Source: Taklimakanibacter albus
Lineage (GTDB): Bacteria > Pseudomonadota > Alphaproteobacteria > Rhizobiales > Aestuariivirgaceae
Direction of reading: 5' to 3'
Assembly (NCBI RefSeq): GCF_016595235.1
Contig: NZ_JAENHL010000008.1
Coordinates: 2,018,914 to 2,082,913 of the forward strand
DNA length: 64,000 nt
Shown here in pieces: positions 51,138-60,074 of this stretch; positions within the stretch are counted from its first letter, which is position 1; each line of letters starts with the position of its first letter. The position numbers were made by a program, and so were the translations under genes. The notes below the pieces were generated by a model that ran no database searches, was not told where the DNA came from, and saw nothing but the letters and a program-made list of their open reading frames with translations.

Positions 51138-52735
51138 GACGGCAGATCCTCCAGAGCCATGGTCGCATCGCGATGGCCGCGCGCGGCGAGGCGCATGATC
51201 GCCTCCTCGCTCGCTTGCGCGCGGCTGAGAATGCCTTGCGGACGCCCTTCGCTCATCACCAGGACGCGGTCCGACAGATGAAGTAATTCCGGCAGCTCCG
51301 AGCTCACCACGATGACGGCCAAACCATCGCGCGCCAGCCCTAAAATGAGGTCATGGATCTCCTGCTTGGCACCGACGTCGATGCCGCGCGTCGGCTCGTC
51401 GAGCAGCAGCACCCGCGGCCGCGTCTCCAGCCATTTGCCGAGCACGATCTTCTGCTGATTGCCGCCGGACAAAGTGGCGCTCTTCTGCCGCGGACTGCGG
51501 CAGGCAATGGCGAGATTGCGGATCTGACGCGTGGCGGCCAGTTCTTCGCGCGTCACGCGTCTGAAGCCGAAACGTGACAGCTCGGCGAAAGACGGCAAAG
51601 CGATATTGTCCGATATCGTATCGGCGAGAACGAGGCCCTTGAGCTAGCGGTCTTCCGGCACGAAAGCGAGACCCAGGGCCCGCGCCCGCTGCGGCGAGGC
51701 GATGACAACCGGCTTGCCGGCGAGCCTGATCTCACCACCGCTCTGTCCGCTGCCTGCGCCGAAGATCGTCTCGAGAATCTCGGTGCGGCCGGAGCCCAAC
51801 AAGCCGCCAATGCCGAAGATCTCGCCTGGCCTGACGGCAAAGCTGACATTGTCGATGACACGTTTGGCGCCGCGCCGCGTCATGACGTCGAGCCACAGGC
51901 CCTTCACCGCCAGGACAGGCTCTTCCGCTTTGATCTCATGGAGCTGGCGCGCCGAGGTCACCTCGCGGCCGACCATGGCGGTGATGATGCTCGCGTGGGT
52001 GAGATCCTCTATTGGAGCAGTGAGGACATGGCGTCCGTCGCGCAGGATCATGACCTGATCGGCGAGCGCCATGATCTCGTCCATGCGATGCGAGATATAA
52101 ATGACGGCCACGCCTTCCGCGGCGAGGCGGCGGACGATGGCGAACAACGTCTCGGTCTCGCCGGGCGACAATGCCGATGTCGGCTCATCCATGATCAGGA
52201 TGCGGGCGCCGACCGAAATCGCCTTGGCGATCTCGACGAGCTGCTGCTCGCCGATGCGCAGCCGGCCGAGCTGCGCCGCGGGATCGATGCGGATGCCGAG
52301 CTCGACCAGGAGCTTGCCGGCGGCGGCGCTAAGCGCCTTGCGGTCGACCAGCAGGCCGAAGCGCATCGGCTCGCGGCCGAGATAGATATTTTCCGCGACG
52401 GTGAGCCCCGGAACGAGATTGAGCTCCTGATGGATGATGGCGATGCCGCGGCGCTCGGCGTCGCGCACGCCGGTGAAACGGACGGGCGCGCCCGACAGCG
52501 CGATCTCGCCGTCATATTCCTCATGGATGCCGGCGAGGATCTTCATCAGCGTCGACTTGCCGGCGCCGTTCTCGCCGACGACGGCGAGGATCTCGCCTGC
52601 CTTCAAGTCGAGCGACACATCCTGGAGCACGCGTGCCGGACCAAAACTCTTGCCGATGCGCCGGACGCGCAGGAGGCCGTCGGCCGCTTCCGCGCCGGCG
52701 GTCAGTATTTGCGCGGGCAGCGTGGACACCGGCAT
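51134..52735 (-). pseudogene. sugar ABC transporter ATP-binding protein (RbsA-type) with an in-frame amber codon
   Basis: One open frame of 534 codons interrupted by a TAG at 51644-51646 (codon 364), exactly where relatives have Lys in PEDRK; AAG to TAG is one change. Domain 1 is intact: Walker A GENGAGKST near residue 53, LRIGEQQLVEIAKA, Walker B LIMDEPTSAL. Domain 2 resumes in the same frame after the stop with [15 protein letters not shown] and LLLDEPTRGIDVG. Translation of only 363 residues would lose the second ATPase domain. The gene is otherwise undamaged, so the mutation is recent, an assembly or sequencing error, or bypassed by suppression. The 3' end overlaps the permease start. Confidence 0.85.
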
Positions 52736-52947
52736 TCCACAAGATCATGCAAGTCCTGAAGGAAGCCGATCACCTCCGTCATTCCAGACCGGTGAGATCT
52801 GAAATGTTCGTGATCGGGACCCGAGGCCGGTTCCGCCACTTGTTCCTCCCGTCTGATCTGACTAATATTCTAGTTATATAGGATGTATCTCAAGGGACGG
52901 TTTGCCTGTCAAGATGCCGGCATGGCATACGGAACCTTGGGGATTGG
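52736..52947. promoter_or_regulatory. divergent promoter region, sugar ABC operon and GntR gene
   Basis: 212 bp, AT-rich in its middle. It contains ACTA-N6-TAGT at 52861-52874 followed by TATATAGGAT, a possible operator and -10 region for the GntR gene. No longer palindrome and no gene are seen. Confidence 0.35.
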
Positions 52948-53685
52948 GTGAGAGAGAACGTGGACGGCACGACAGCACGAGCGCGACGGAAGCTTGCCCC
53001 GAAGCTTGCGGCCCGCGATTCCGCCAGCGCCTCGGTGAGCGAGCGCATCTATGTGGAGCTGAAGGCCGCCATCGTCGCCGGCACGCTGCCGCCGGGCGCC
53101 GCCATCGACAAGAACGACATCCGCGGGCGCTTTCATGCCTCGCTTTCGCCCGTGACCGCCGCGATCAGCCGGCTCGGTTACGAGAAGCTGGTGGTCATCG
53201 AGCCGCAGCGCGGCTCCTTCGTGGCGCCGATCGTCTTCGACGACATCCTGCAATTCATGGGGCTCCGTCGGGCGCTCGAAGTCGAAGCCGTGTGCGAGAC
53301 GACGAAGAATCCACCACCCGATCTCGGGCAGCTTCTGGCGCGCAATCTCGCTTATCAGGAAGCGGCGCGCGGCGTCGCCGATCTCACCCGCTTCTACGAG
53401 CTCGATGTCGAATTCCATCGCGTCATCATCGAGGCGAGCGGCCTGTGGAAATTCAACATGGTGCTGGACGAGATCCGCGCCCATCTCGACCGGGTGCGCC
53501 TGCTGATGCTGCCGGTGCGCGGCCGCATGGCGGGCACGCTCGATGAGCATCGCGCCATCGCCGCGGCGATCGCCTCACGCTCGGTTGCCAAGGCCGAGGA
53601 CGCGATGCGCAAGCATCTCGAACGCGTGGACCAGGAATTCCGCAGCTTCGCCGCACAAAATCCGAAGCTGGTCAGGAAGGGGTAA
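52948..53685 (+). CDS. GntR family regulator with FCD domain
   Basis: A 245-aa regulator. The winged helix (SVSERIYVELKAAIVAGTLPPGAAIDKNDIRGRFHASLSPVTAAISRLGYEKLV, residues 28-81, in parts) is followed by an FCD ligand domain with metal-type residues (YELDVEFHRVIIEASG near 152 and DEHRAIAAAI near 197). Its HTH is a little unusual (SPVTAAISRLG instead of TPVREALRRL). It lies between the divergent sugar ABC operon and the convergent dha operon and could control either. Starts GTG 52948 or 52960. Confidence 0.88.
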   Translation: MRENVDGTTARARRKLAPKLAARDSASASVSERIYVELKAAIVAGTLPPGAAIDKNDIRGRFHASLSPVTAAISRLGYEKLVVIEPQRGSFVAPIVFDDILQFMGLRRALEVEAVCETTKNPPPDLGQLLARNLAYQEAARGVADLTRFYELDVEFHRVIIEASGLWKFNMVLDEIRAHLDRVRLLMLPVRGRMAGTLDEHRAIAAAIASRSVAKAEDAMRKHLERVDQEFRSFAAQNPKLVRKG

Positions 53686-53720
53686 GTACGTTCATCCTAT
53701 CTCGCACGCGCCCTCCTCCC

Positions 53721-53820
53721 GTCATCCCGGCGAAAGCCGGGATCCAATAGGCCAGCGCAACCACGGCGAACGGCAGCCGGTTCTTTCTATTCAATGGATC
53801 CCGGCTTTCGCCGGGATGAC
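53721..53820. repeat. dispersed inverted repeat family E copy 1 (100 bp)
   Basis: The ends are GTCATCCCGGCGAAAGCC and GGCTTTCGCCGGGATGAC; each end folds into its own hairpin and the two ends pair with each other. The core contains CCGGTTCTTTC, also present in copy 2 at 62198-62296. It fills the convergent gap between the GntR gene and dhaK and probably terminates both. Confidence 0.85.
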
Positions 53821-53832
53821 AATATTGAGTGT

Positions 53833-54828
53833 CTACATCCCCCAGCGCAGGCCCGGCGTGTGCACCGGGGCGTCCCAGAAGGATATCATCTCCTCATCGA
53901 GCGCCGTCACCGTGAGCGAGCAGCCGGCCATGTCGAGCGAGGTCACATAGGAGCCGACCAGCGAGCGCGCGATCTTCACGCCGCGCCGCGCCAGGGCGCC
54001 GGCCGCGGCGTGATACATGAGATAGAGCTCCATCGCCGGCGTACCGCCGAAGCCATTGACGAACAGCAGAACGGGAGAGCTCTTCGCCGCCTCGAGATCG
54101 GCCAGGATGGCGACGATCATCTCCTCGGCGATGGCGTCGGCCGGCATCAGCTTCACGCGCCGCCGTCCCGGCTCGCCATGGATGCCGACGCCCATTTCCA
54201 TCTCATCGTCGCCCAGCGAGAAAGTCGGTTTGCCGGCGGCGGGAACGGTGCAGCTGGTCAGCGCGATCCCCATCGAGCGTGAGCGCTTGTTGACCTTTTC
54301 GCCCAGGCTTTTCAGCGTCTGAAGATCCTGGCCCGTTTCCGCGGCGGCGCCGACGATCTTCTCGACCACCAGCGTGCCGGCGACGCCACGCCGTCCCGTC
54401 GTATAGAGTGAATCTTCCACCGCGACATCGTCATTGGTGATGACGGTTTCGATATCACGGCCGGCCATCTCCTTCGCCATCTCGAAATTCATGAGGTCGC
54501 CCTCATAGTTCTTGACGATGAAGAGAACCCCTGCGCCCTGGTCGACCGCTTCGGCGGCGGCGATCATCTGGTCGGGGGTCGGCGAGGTGAAGACCTGGCC
54601 CGGACAGGCCGCATCGAGCATGCCATGGCCGACGAAGCCGCCATGCAGCGGCTCATGGCCGGAGCCGCCGCCTGAAATCAGCGCCACCTTGCCGCCTTTC
54701 AGCGACTTGCGGCGGATGAATTTGCGCTCCTCGTCCAATTGCACCAGATCGGCGTGGGCTGCTGCGAAGCCGTCGAGGCTTTCGGCCAAAACATTCGCGA
54801 CATCGTTGATGAGCTTCTTCATCGGCAT
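53833..54828 (-). CDS. dhaK: dihydroxyacetone kinase subunit DhaK
   Basis: A 331-aa substrate-binding subunit of the PTS-type dihydroxyacetone kinase. GGGSGHEP lies at residues 53-60, and the His that binds the ketone substrate covalently is His217 in VGIHGEP. FVNGFGGTPAMELYLMY follows near 255. It pairs with DhaL, which carries ADP, and DhaM, which receives phosphate from PTS proteins. It is the last gene of the dha operon. The start is ATG at 54828 or 54822. Confidence 0.95.
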   Translation of the reverse strand: MPMKKLINDVANVLAESLDGFAAAHADLVQLDEERKFIRRKSLKGGKVALISGGGSGHEPLHGGFVGHGMLDAACPGQVFTSPTPDQMIAAAEAVDQGAGVLFIVKNYEGDLMNFEMAKEMAGRDIETVITNDDVAVEDSLYTTGRRGVAGTLVVEKIVGAAAETGQDLQTLKSLGEKVNKRSRSMGIALTSCTVPAAGKPTFSLGDDEMEMGVGIHGEPGRRRVKLMPADAIAEEMIVAILADLEAAKSSPVLLFVNGFGGTPAMELYLMYHAAAGALARRGVKIARSLVGSYVTSLDMAGCSLTVTALDEEMISFWDAPVHTPGLRWGM

Positions 54829-54834
54829 TTCCCC

Positions 54835-56433
54835 TCAAATCGGTTTGATCTCGGCCAGCGCCGCCTTCACCCGCGCGATCGAGGCCGGCGACACGGAAAG
54901 CGTTCGTAAACCCGCGGCGATGAGCGCCGCAAGATGCCTGGGCTCGCTTGCCATGTCGCCGCACAGGCTGACGGAAATGCCCCGCTCGCGGCCATAATTT
55001 GCAACATGGGCGATGAGGCGCAGCACGGCCGGATGCGCCGGATCGCCCAAGGCAGCGACGGAAGCCTCGTCCCGGCCCGCCGCCATCACATATTGGGTGA
55101 GATCGTTGGATCCGATCGAGAAGAATGCCGCCTTGGCGAGGAGCTCAGGCGCCACCGCCACCGCCGGCACTTCCACCATGATGCCGAGCGGCGGGCGTTT
55201 CGCCGCGACGCCGTCGCGCGCCAGATCGGCCATGACCTGATCGAGAAGCACCGCCGTTTCGTCGAGCTCAGCTGAGAGCGTGATCATCGGCACCATGATC
55301 TTGAGATTGCCATGCGTGGCGGCCCGCGCCAGCGCGCGCAATTGCGCCGTGAACACGTCCTTGCGCTGAAGCGTCAGACGCACGCCGCGCAGTCCCAGAA
55401 ACGGATTACGCTCGCCTTCCGGCGTCAGGCCTTTGACCGGCTTGTCGCCGCCGATATCGAGAGTGCGGATGGTGACCGGCTTGTCGCCCGCCCAGTCGAG
55501 GAGGCGGCGATAAGCGCGATATTGCGTCTCCTCGTCCGGCAGAGGCCGGCCGTCACGAAACAGGAATTCCGAGCGCATCAGGCCGATGCCGTCGCAATGG
55601 CCGGGATCGAGAACCGCAAGCTCTTCCGGCTCGGCGACATTGATCAGAAGCTCGATCCGGCTGCCGTCTCCGAGGCGCGCCGGCCGATCGAGAAAGGGCG
55701 CCTCGCGGTCGCGCCGGGCGCTGAGCGCGTCGGCCTTCGCCGACCAGAGCCGCTTCTGCGGCGCGTCCGGGCTCAGGACGAGAAGGCCCGCCGCGCCGTC
55801 GATCGCCGCTTCGGAATGGCCGTCGCGGATGATGTCGCCGAGGCCGACGACCATCGGCACGCCGCGGGCGCGCGCCAATATCGCGACATGGCTCGAGGGA
55901 CTGCCCTGGCGCAAAGCGATGGCGCCGCCCTTCGACCAGTCGGCCTCGAGAAAAAGCGAGGGTGGAACATCGTCGCCGATCAGGATGGCGCCGGCTTGCG
56001 ATCCGAGGCCGCCTGTGCCGCTCAACTGGCGCAGCACACGGTCGCGCATGTCTTTCAGGTCGGTGGCGCGGGCGCGGAAATAGTCGTCATCCGACATTTC
56101 ATAACCGACGATCTCGGCATCGACAGTCTTGCGCCAGGCAATGTCGGCGGGCTTTCCCTGCCCGATCAGATCGCGCGCCGGCGCCAGCAACGCATCGTCT
56201 TCGAGAAGGGCGATCTGGAAGGCCAGCATCTCGGCACCCTCGCCTTCGGCAATGGCGACCAGCGCACCGAGGCCGGCAATGGCGGCAGCGACCGCGGCGT
56301 CGAAGTCCCGGCGCTCGATGGCCGGATCACCCGACGCTTGGCGCACGGCGTCGGCGGTGCTCAGGAAAAACACCGGCCCGGCGAAAATACCGTCCGAAGC
56401 CGGCCTGCCTTTGAGCTCAACCGGATGCCGCAT
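54835..56433 (-). CDS. PTS Enzyme I homologue dedicated to the dha system
   Basis: A 532-aa phosphoenolpyruvate-protein phosphotransferase. An N-terminal helical HPr-binding region is followed by the phospho-His in GSPSSHVAILARARG near residue 190, and the PEP-binding barrel with RTLDIGGDKPVKGL near 290, GIMVEVPAVAVAPELLAK near 435 and active Cys in SVSLCGDMASEP near 495. In E. coli these functions are fused into DhaM; here EI is separate. The ATG at 56433 restores the family start (HPVELKGRPASDGI). It overlaps the HPr gene by 17 bp. Confidence 0.92.
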   Translation of the reverse strand: MRHPVELKGRPASDGIFAGPVFFLSTADAVRQASGDPAIERRDFDAAVAAAIAGLGALVAIAEGEGAEMLAFQIALLEDDALLAPARDLIGQGKPADIAWRKTVDAEIVGYEMSDDDYFRARATDLKDMRDRVLRQLSGTGGLGSQAGAILIGDDVPPSLFLEADWSKGGAIALRQGSPSSHVAILARARGVPMVVGLGDIIRDGHSEAAIDGAAGLLVLSPDAPQKRLWSAKADALSARRDREAPFLDRPARLGDGSRIELLINVAEPEELAVLDPGHCDGIGLMRSEFLFRDGRPLPDEETQYRAYRRLLDWAGDKPVTIRTLDIGGDKPVKGLTPEGERNPFLGLRGVRLTLQRKDVFTAQLRALARAATHGNLKIMVPMITLSAELDETAVLLDQVMADLARDGVAAKRPPLGIMVEVPAVAVAPELLAKAAFFSIGSNDLTQYVMAAGRDEASVAALGDPAHPAVLRLIAHVANYGRERGISVSLCGDMASEPRHLAALIAAGLRTLSVSPASIARVKAALAEIKPI

Positions 56434-56719
56434 GCGCCCTGTCCTCGTCGAAGTCGCGCTCGACCAGGCCGGCCAGCGCCGTGACGGCGGCGGCCGCATC
56501 GCCACCGCTCGCGCGCAGGTAAAGCGTCGAATCCTGCTTCGCCTTCATGGCCATGACCTTGACGATGCTCTTGGCGTCGATCCACGGTCCTTCCGGCGTG
56601 CCGGCGATCTGCACGGTGGCGGCGAAAGTCTTGGCGAGCTGGGTGAGCTTGACCGAGGGCCTGGCATGCAGCCCGACCTTGTGGCGGATCACGACGGATG
56701 ACGATGTCCAGTCGGTCAT
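56417..56719 (-). CDS. HPr phosphocarrier protein
   Basis: A 100-aa HPr. The phosphorylated His18 is in VGLHARPS, and the Ser46-like region reads DAKSIVKVMAMKA. It carries phosphate from the adjacent Enzyme I to DhaM. It overlaps dhaM by 4 bp and the Enzyme I gene by 17 bp, so the three are tightly coupled. The 10-residue C-terminal tail (DEDRAHAASG) is extra compared with enteric HPr. Confidence 0.92.
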   Translation of the reverse strand: MTDWTSSSVVIRHKVGLHARPSVKLTQLAKTFAATVQIAGTPEGPWIDAKSIVKVMAMKAKQDSTLYLRASGGDAAAAVTALAGLVERDFDEDRAHAASG

Positions 56720-57108
56720 TGCGGCGACAGCTCCTCGGCGGTGCGGCGGACATCCTCGAGCGAGCCGCCGCCCGAAGCCTCGGTCGCCGCCATCACGGCG
56801 CCTTCGACGATCGGCGCATTGCAGATCACCACCTTGCCTTGCCGACCGGCATCGAGCAATTCGACCGCCATTTCGCTGTTGGTTTCGGCGCCGCCCAGAT
56901 CGACCAGAATGGCGACGCCCTTGTCCGACCAGGCCTCATCGATCGCCTTCAGGATCTTGGCGACATCGGTGCCGAGGCCGCCTTCGGGATTGCCGCCGCA
57001 ATAGGCCAGCGGCACGGTATCGCCCACCATCTGGCGTACCATGTCGGCGGTGCCGCGCGCCACATCGATCGAATGCGAAACGATGACGATGCCGACTTTA
57101 TCTTTCAT
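56716..57108 (-). CDS. dhaM: dihydroxyacetone kinase phosphotransfer subunit DhaM (EIIA-like only)
   Basis: A 130-aa EIIA-Man-type domain. The phospho-His is His12 in IVIVSHSIDVARG, followed by YCGGNPEGGLGTDVAKIL near residue 36 and LVDLGGAETNSEMAVELL near 68. It passes phosphate from HPr to the ADP bound in DhaL. Unlike E. coli DhaM, which is EIIA-HPr-EI' in one chain, this is the EIIA part alone. Confidence 0.94.
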   Translation of the reverse strand: MKDKVGIVIVSHSIDVARGTADMVRQMVGDTVPLAYCGGNPEGGLGTDVAKILKAIDEAWSDKGVAILVDLGGAETNSEMAVELLDAGRQGKVVICNAPIVEGAVMAATEASGGGSLEDVRRTAEELSPQ

Positions 57109-57131
57109 GCTTCATCCCTCATCCAAATTTG

Positions 57132-57179
57132 GCGCGTGATCAGACGGAAAACCGGCATCCACTTTTCCTGATCACGCGC
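57132..57179. repeat. dispersed repeat family D copy 2 (48 bp)
   Basis: Opposite orientation to 39682-39728. It lies in the dhaL-dhaM gap inside the operon and overlaps the end of dhaL: the repeat supplies the last codons and the TGA stop. Confidence 0.75.
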
Positions 57180-57774
57180 AGGCCTCAAGTTCATCACATA
57201 GCGTGGTGATCATCAACTCACTCGAACGGGCGCCCGGATCCATATGGCCGATGGAGCGCTCGCCGAGGAAAGACGCCCGGCCTTTGATGGCTTTCATCGG
57301 CACGGTCGCTTCCGCCCGCTGATGGGCAAGGGCGCGCACGCTGGCGAAGGTGGCGGTGCCGTCGCCCAGATGCCGGGCAACGGGGCCCAGCACGTCGAGC
57401 ATCGTCTTGTTGTCGAAATCGGCCTTGCCGCGCGCCTTGATCGCCTCGACCGCGGCGGTGAGCGCCCGCGCCAGATCGGCCAGCGTCGGATCTTCCGGCA
57501 ACTCCTTGCCGAGCGTCAGAAACAAGGTGCCATAGAGCGGGCCCGAGGCGCCGCCCACTTTCATGACCAGCGTCATGCCGATGGCCTTCAGCGCTTCCGG
57601 CAGCGGCTTGGCAAGAATATTCGCCTTGTCGGCCAGCACCGCCTCGAAGCCGCGTTTCATATTGAGCCCGTGATCGGCATCGCCAATGGCCGAATCGAGC
57701 GCGGTCAGTTCTTCCGCCTGGGCGATGATGCGCGCCGCCACCCCCTCCAGCAATCGGCCAAGATCCGGCTTCAT
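57172..57774 (-). CDS. dhaL: dihydroxyacetone kinase ADP-binding subunit DhaL
   Basis: A 200-aa helical barrel. The magnesium/ADP-binding Asp triad is Asp27, Asp32 and Asp34 in LDSAIGDADHGLNMKRG, followed by GGASGPLYGTLFL near residue 75 and a C-terminal RASFLGERSIGHMDPGARSS near 165. ADP stays bound and is rephosphorylated by DhaM. The C terminus lies in a dispersed repeat. Its ATG follows directly on the stop codon of the ABC ATPase gene (no gap), so transport and kinase genes form one operon. Confidence 0.94.
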   Translation of the reverse strand: MKPDLGRLLEGVAARIIAQAEELTALDSAIGDADHGLNMKRGFEAVLADKANILAKPLPEALKAIGMTLVMKVGGASGPLYGTLFLTLGKELPEDPTLADLARALTAAVEAIKARGKADFDNKTMLDVLGPVARHLGDGTATFASVRALAHQRAEATVPMKAIKGRASFLGERSIGHMDPGARSSELMITTLCDELEACA

Positions 57775-58788
57775 TCAGGCACTCCTCACTCGCAAGCCCT
57801 GGGCATCGAAATAAAGCGGCTTCGTCAGGCCGACCGCAACCCGGTCACCGGATTTGAACGGCGTATCGGGCGGCGTCAAGGTGGTGATCCGATGGGCGCC
57901 GAGCCGCACATGCAGATGATTCTGGTCACCCAGATGTTCTACCCATTCGACCACGGCCTCGCCACCTCCGTCCTTGCGCAGATCCAGATGCTCGGTGCGG
58001 GCCCCGACCGTCACCGCCCCCACAGGCAATGCGCCATTGGGGAGGAGCCCCGCCGGCAGCACATTGATCTGCGGCTGGCCGAAACGCTGGGCGACATAAA
58101 GCGTCACCGGATCCTCATAGATCTGGCGCGGCGAGCCCACCTGGATGAGCCGGCCCTTGTCGATCACGCCGATCCGGTTGGCCATGGTCATGGCCTCGAT
58201 CTGGTCATGCGTCACATAAAGAATGGTGGCGCCCAGATCCTGCTGGATGCGTTTGAGCTCAACCCTGAGGTCGCCGCGCAATTTCGCATCGAGCGAGGAG
58301 AGCGGCTCGTCCATCAGATAGACCGAGGGCTTGCGCACCAGCGCCCGGCCGATGGCGACGCGCTGCATCTCGCCGCCCGACAGCTGCGTCGATTTGTTGG
58401 CGAGCTTGTGGGCGATGCGCAAGAGCGACGCCACCTCCTCAACGCGCTTGCGGATCTCGGGCTCGGAAACCCGCCGCGCCGGGCTGCGCAACGGAAAGGC
58501 CAGATTGTCGAAGACGCTTAAGTGCGGATAGAGCGAATATTGCTGGAAAACGAAGGTGACGTCGCGCGCCGCGGGCTCGAGATCCGCGGCATTGTGGCCG
58601 TCGATCCATACCTCGCCCTGATCGGGCTTTTCGAGACCAGCGACGATACGCAAGGCCGTCGTCTTGCCTGCCCCGGTGGGTCCGACGAGCACGGTGAGCT
58701 CGCCGTCGGCGATGTCGAGCGTCAGGCCATCGATCGCCGTCACGGACCGGAAGTGTTTGGTGACAGTGCGCAGCGCGATATCAGCCAT
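57775..58788 (-). CDS. sugar/polyol ABC transporter ATP-binding protein (UgpC/MalK-type, second ATPase)
   Basis: A 337-aa ATPase: Walker A GPTGAGKTTAL near residue 37, signature LSGGEMQRVAIGRAL near 133, Walker B VYLMDEPLSSLD, H-loop THDQIEAM, then a C-terminal OB-like domain (VGARTEHLDLRKDGGG near 255). It differs clearly from its neighbour, so the transporter probably uses an ATPase heterodimer. The ATG at 58788 (MADIALRT) is preferred over a start at 58803; it overlaps the upstream gene by 8 bp. Confidence 0.9.
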   Translation of the reverse strand: MADIALRTVTKHFRSVTAIDGLTLDIADGELTVLVGPTGAGKTTALRIVAGLEKPDQGEVWIDGHNAADLEPAARDVTFVFQQYSLYPHLSVFDNLAFPLRSPARRVSEPEIRKRVEEVASLLRIAHKLANKSTQLSGGEMQRVAIGRALVRKPSVYLMDEPLSSLDAKLRGDLRVELKRIQQDLGATILYVTHDQIEAMTMANRIGVIDKGRLIQVGSPRQIYEDPVTLYVAQRFGQPQINVLPAGLLPNGALPVGAVTVGARTEHLDLRKDGGGEAVVEWVEHLGDQNHLHVRLGAHRITTLTPPDTPFKSGDRVAVGLTKPLYFDAQGLRVRSA

Positions 58789-59878
58789 GGGCCGCTCCGT
58801 CATGCAGGGCCGATCTGAGCGCGCGGCCTGAGCTTTTGTCGAACAGCGACAGCCGGTCGCTCAGGAAAGCGAGGCCCACCTGCTCACCGCTCTCGACGCG
58901 CAGGCTCGCCGGCACTTTCACCTTCACCCGTCCCTGCGCGACCTTCACCGTCACGATCTGCATGGTGCCGAGATATTCGGTGCCGAAGACCTCGCCGCGA
59001 TAGTCGGACGCATCATCGAAGCGGATATGCTCGGGCCGTGCGCCCAGCACCAGCTCCTCCCCCGGCGCATCCTCGCGCATCTCGGGGATGGCGATGCCTG
59101 AGCCCGCGACCTCGAGCCGTGCCGCACCTTTGCCGAGACGCCCCGTCAGCGGAATCAGGTTCATCGCCGGCGAGCCGACGAAATCGGCGACGAACAGGGT
59201 GGCCGGTCGGTCATAGATCTCCTGCGGCGAGCCCAACTGCTCGACCCGGCCATTGTTCATGATGGCGATCCGGTCAGCCATCGACATGGCCTCGAGCTGA
59301 TCATGCGTCACATAGACGGTGGTGGCCTTGATGCGCTCATGCAGATGGCGCAGCTCCGCGCACATCAGGTCGCGGAATTCCGTGTCGAGGGTGCCGAGCG
59401 GCTCGTCCATCAGGAAAGCGAGCGGCCGGCGCACGATGGCGCGGCCCAGCGCCACGCGCTGGCGGTCGCCGCCGGCGAGGCCCGACACCGGCTTGTCGAG
59501 GAGATGGTCGATACGCAGCAGCCTCGCCGTCTCCTCGACGCGCGCCTTGATTTCGCGCGCCGGCACGCTTTGGCAGACAAGCGGGAAGCCGATATTGCGG
59601 CGCACATTCATATGCGGATAAAGCGCGAAGAGCTGGAACACGAAAGCGATGTCGCGCTCGGAGGCGCGCTTGAAGGCGACATCCTCGCCGCCGAGCAGGA
59701 TGCGCCCCGAGGTTGGCAGTTCGAGGCCGGCGATCATCCGCAAGGTCGTCGTCTTGCCGCAGCCCGACGGCCCGAGCAGGCAGAAGAAAGAGCCGTCCGC
59801 GATGGTGAAGCTTTCGCCTTTGACGGCGGTGAAGTCGCCGAAGGATTTATGCAGGTTTTCGACGCGGATCTCAGCCAT
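58781..59878 (-). CDS. sugar/polyol ABC transporter ATP-binding protein (UgpC/MalK-type, first ATPase)
   Basis: A 365-aa ATPase: Walker A GPSGCGKTTTLRM near residue 35, Walker B AFLMDEPLGTLD, H-loop THDQLEAMSMADR, and a C-terminal MalK-like domain (LGARPEHIRFDDAS near 265). The signature is slightly changed (VSGLAGGDRQRVALGRAI, with Ala instead of Ser before GG), which is known in one partner of some ATPase pairs. It lies after a 196-bp gap that contains a repeat, downstream of the small membrane protein gene. Confidence 0.9.
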   Translation of the reverse strand: MAEIRVENLHKSFGDFTAVKGESFTIADGSFFCLLGPSGCGKTTTLRMIAGLELPTSGRILLGGEDVAFKRASERDIAFVFQLFALYPHMNVRRNIGFPLVCQSVPAREIKARVEETARLLRIDHLLDKPVSGLAGGDRQRVALGRAIVRRPLAFLMDEPLGTLDTEFRDLMCAELRHLHERIKATTVYVTHDQLEAMSMADRIAIMNNGRVEQLGSPQEIYDRPATLFVADFVGSPAMNLIPLTGRLGKGAARLEVAGSGIAIPEMREDAPGEELVLGARPEHIRFDDASDYRGEVFGTEYLGTMQIVTVKVAQGRVKVKVPASLRVESGEQVGLAFLSDRLSLFDKSSGRALRSALHDGAAHG

Positions 59879-59936
59879 CAGCTTGCTCTCTGTCCGTTCC
59901 CGTCATGGCCGGCCCCTTCTCCTATTCGTCATGGCC

Positions 59937-60020
59937 GCCCTTGAGGCGGCCATCCAGTCCAGCCGCCACTCAGCCATTGCGCGGAGGGGCTGGATGGCCG
60001 GGTCAAGCCCGGCCATGACG
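59937..60020. repeat. dispersed inverted repeat family F (84 bp)
   Basis: The ends are CGTCATGGCCGCCCTTGAGG and its counterpart GGGTCAAGCCCGGCCATGACG read from the right, with inner arms CCATCCAG / CTGGATGG. It lies in the 196-bp gap between the small membrane protein and the first ATPase gene, inside the operon. Confidence 0.78.
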
Positions 60021-60074
60021 AGGTGGGGAGGGTGAGGATAACTGATGATTCCATGTGAGAGCTTCGCCATCGGC

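Noticed and set aside
51134-51598. A separate gene for a single C-terminal ATPase domain
   Set aside because: Its frame is the direct continuation of the upstream ATPase after one amber codon, and the residues between the stop and the internal ATG are conserved family sequence, so it is one interrupted gene.
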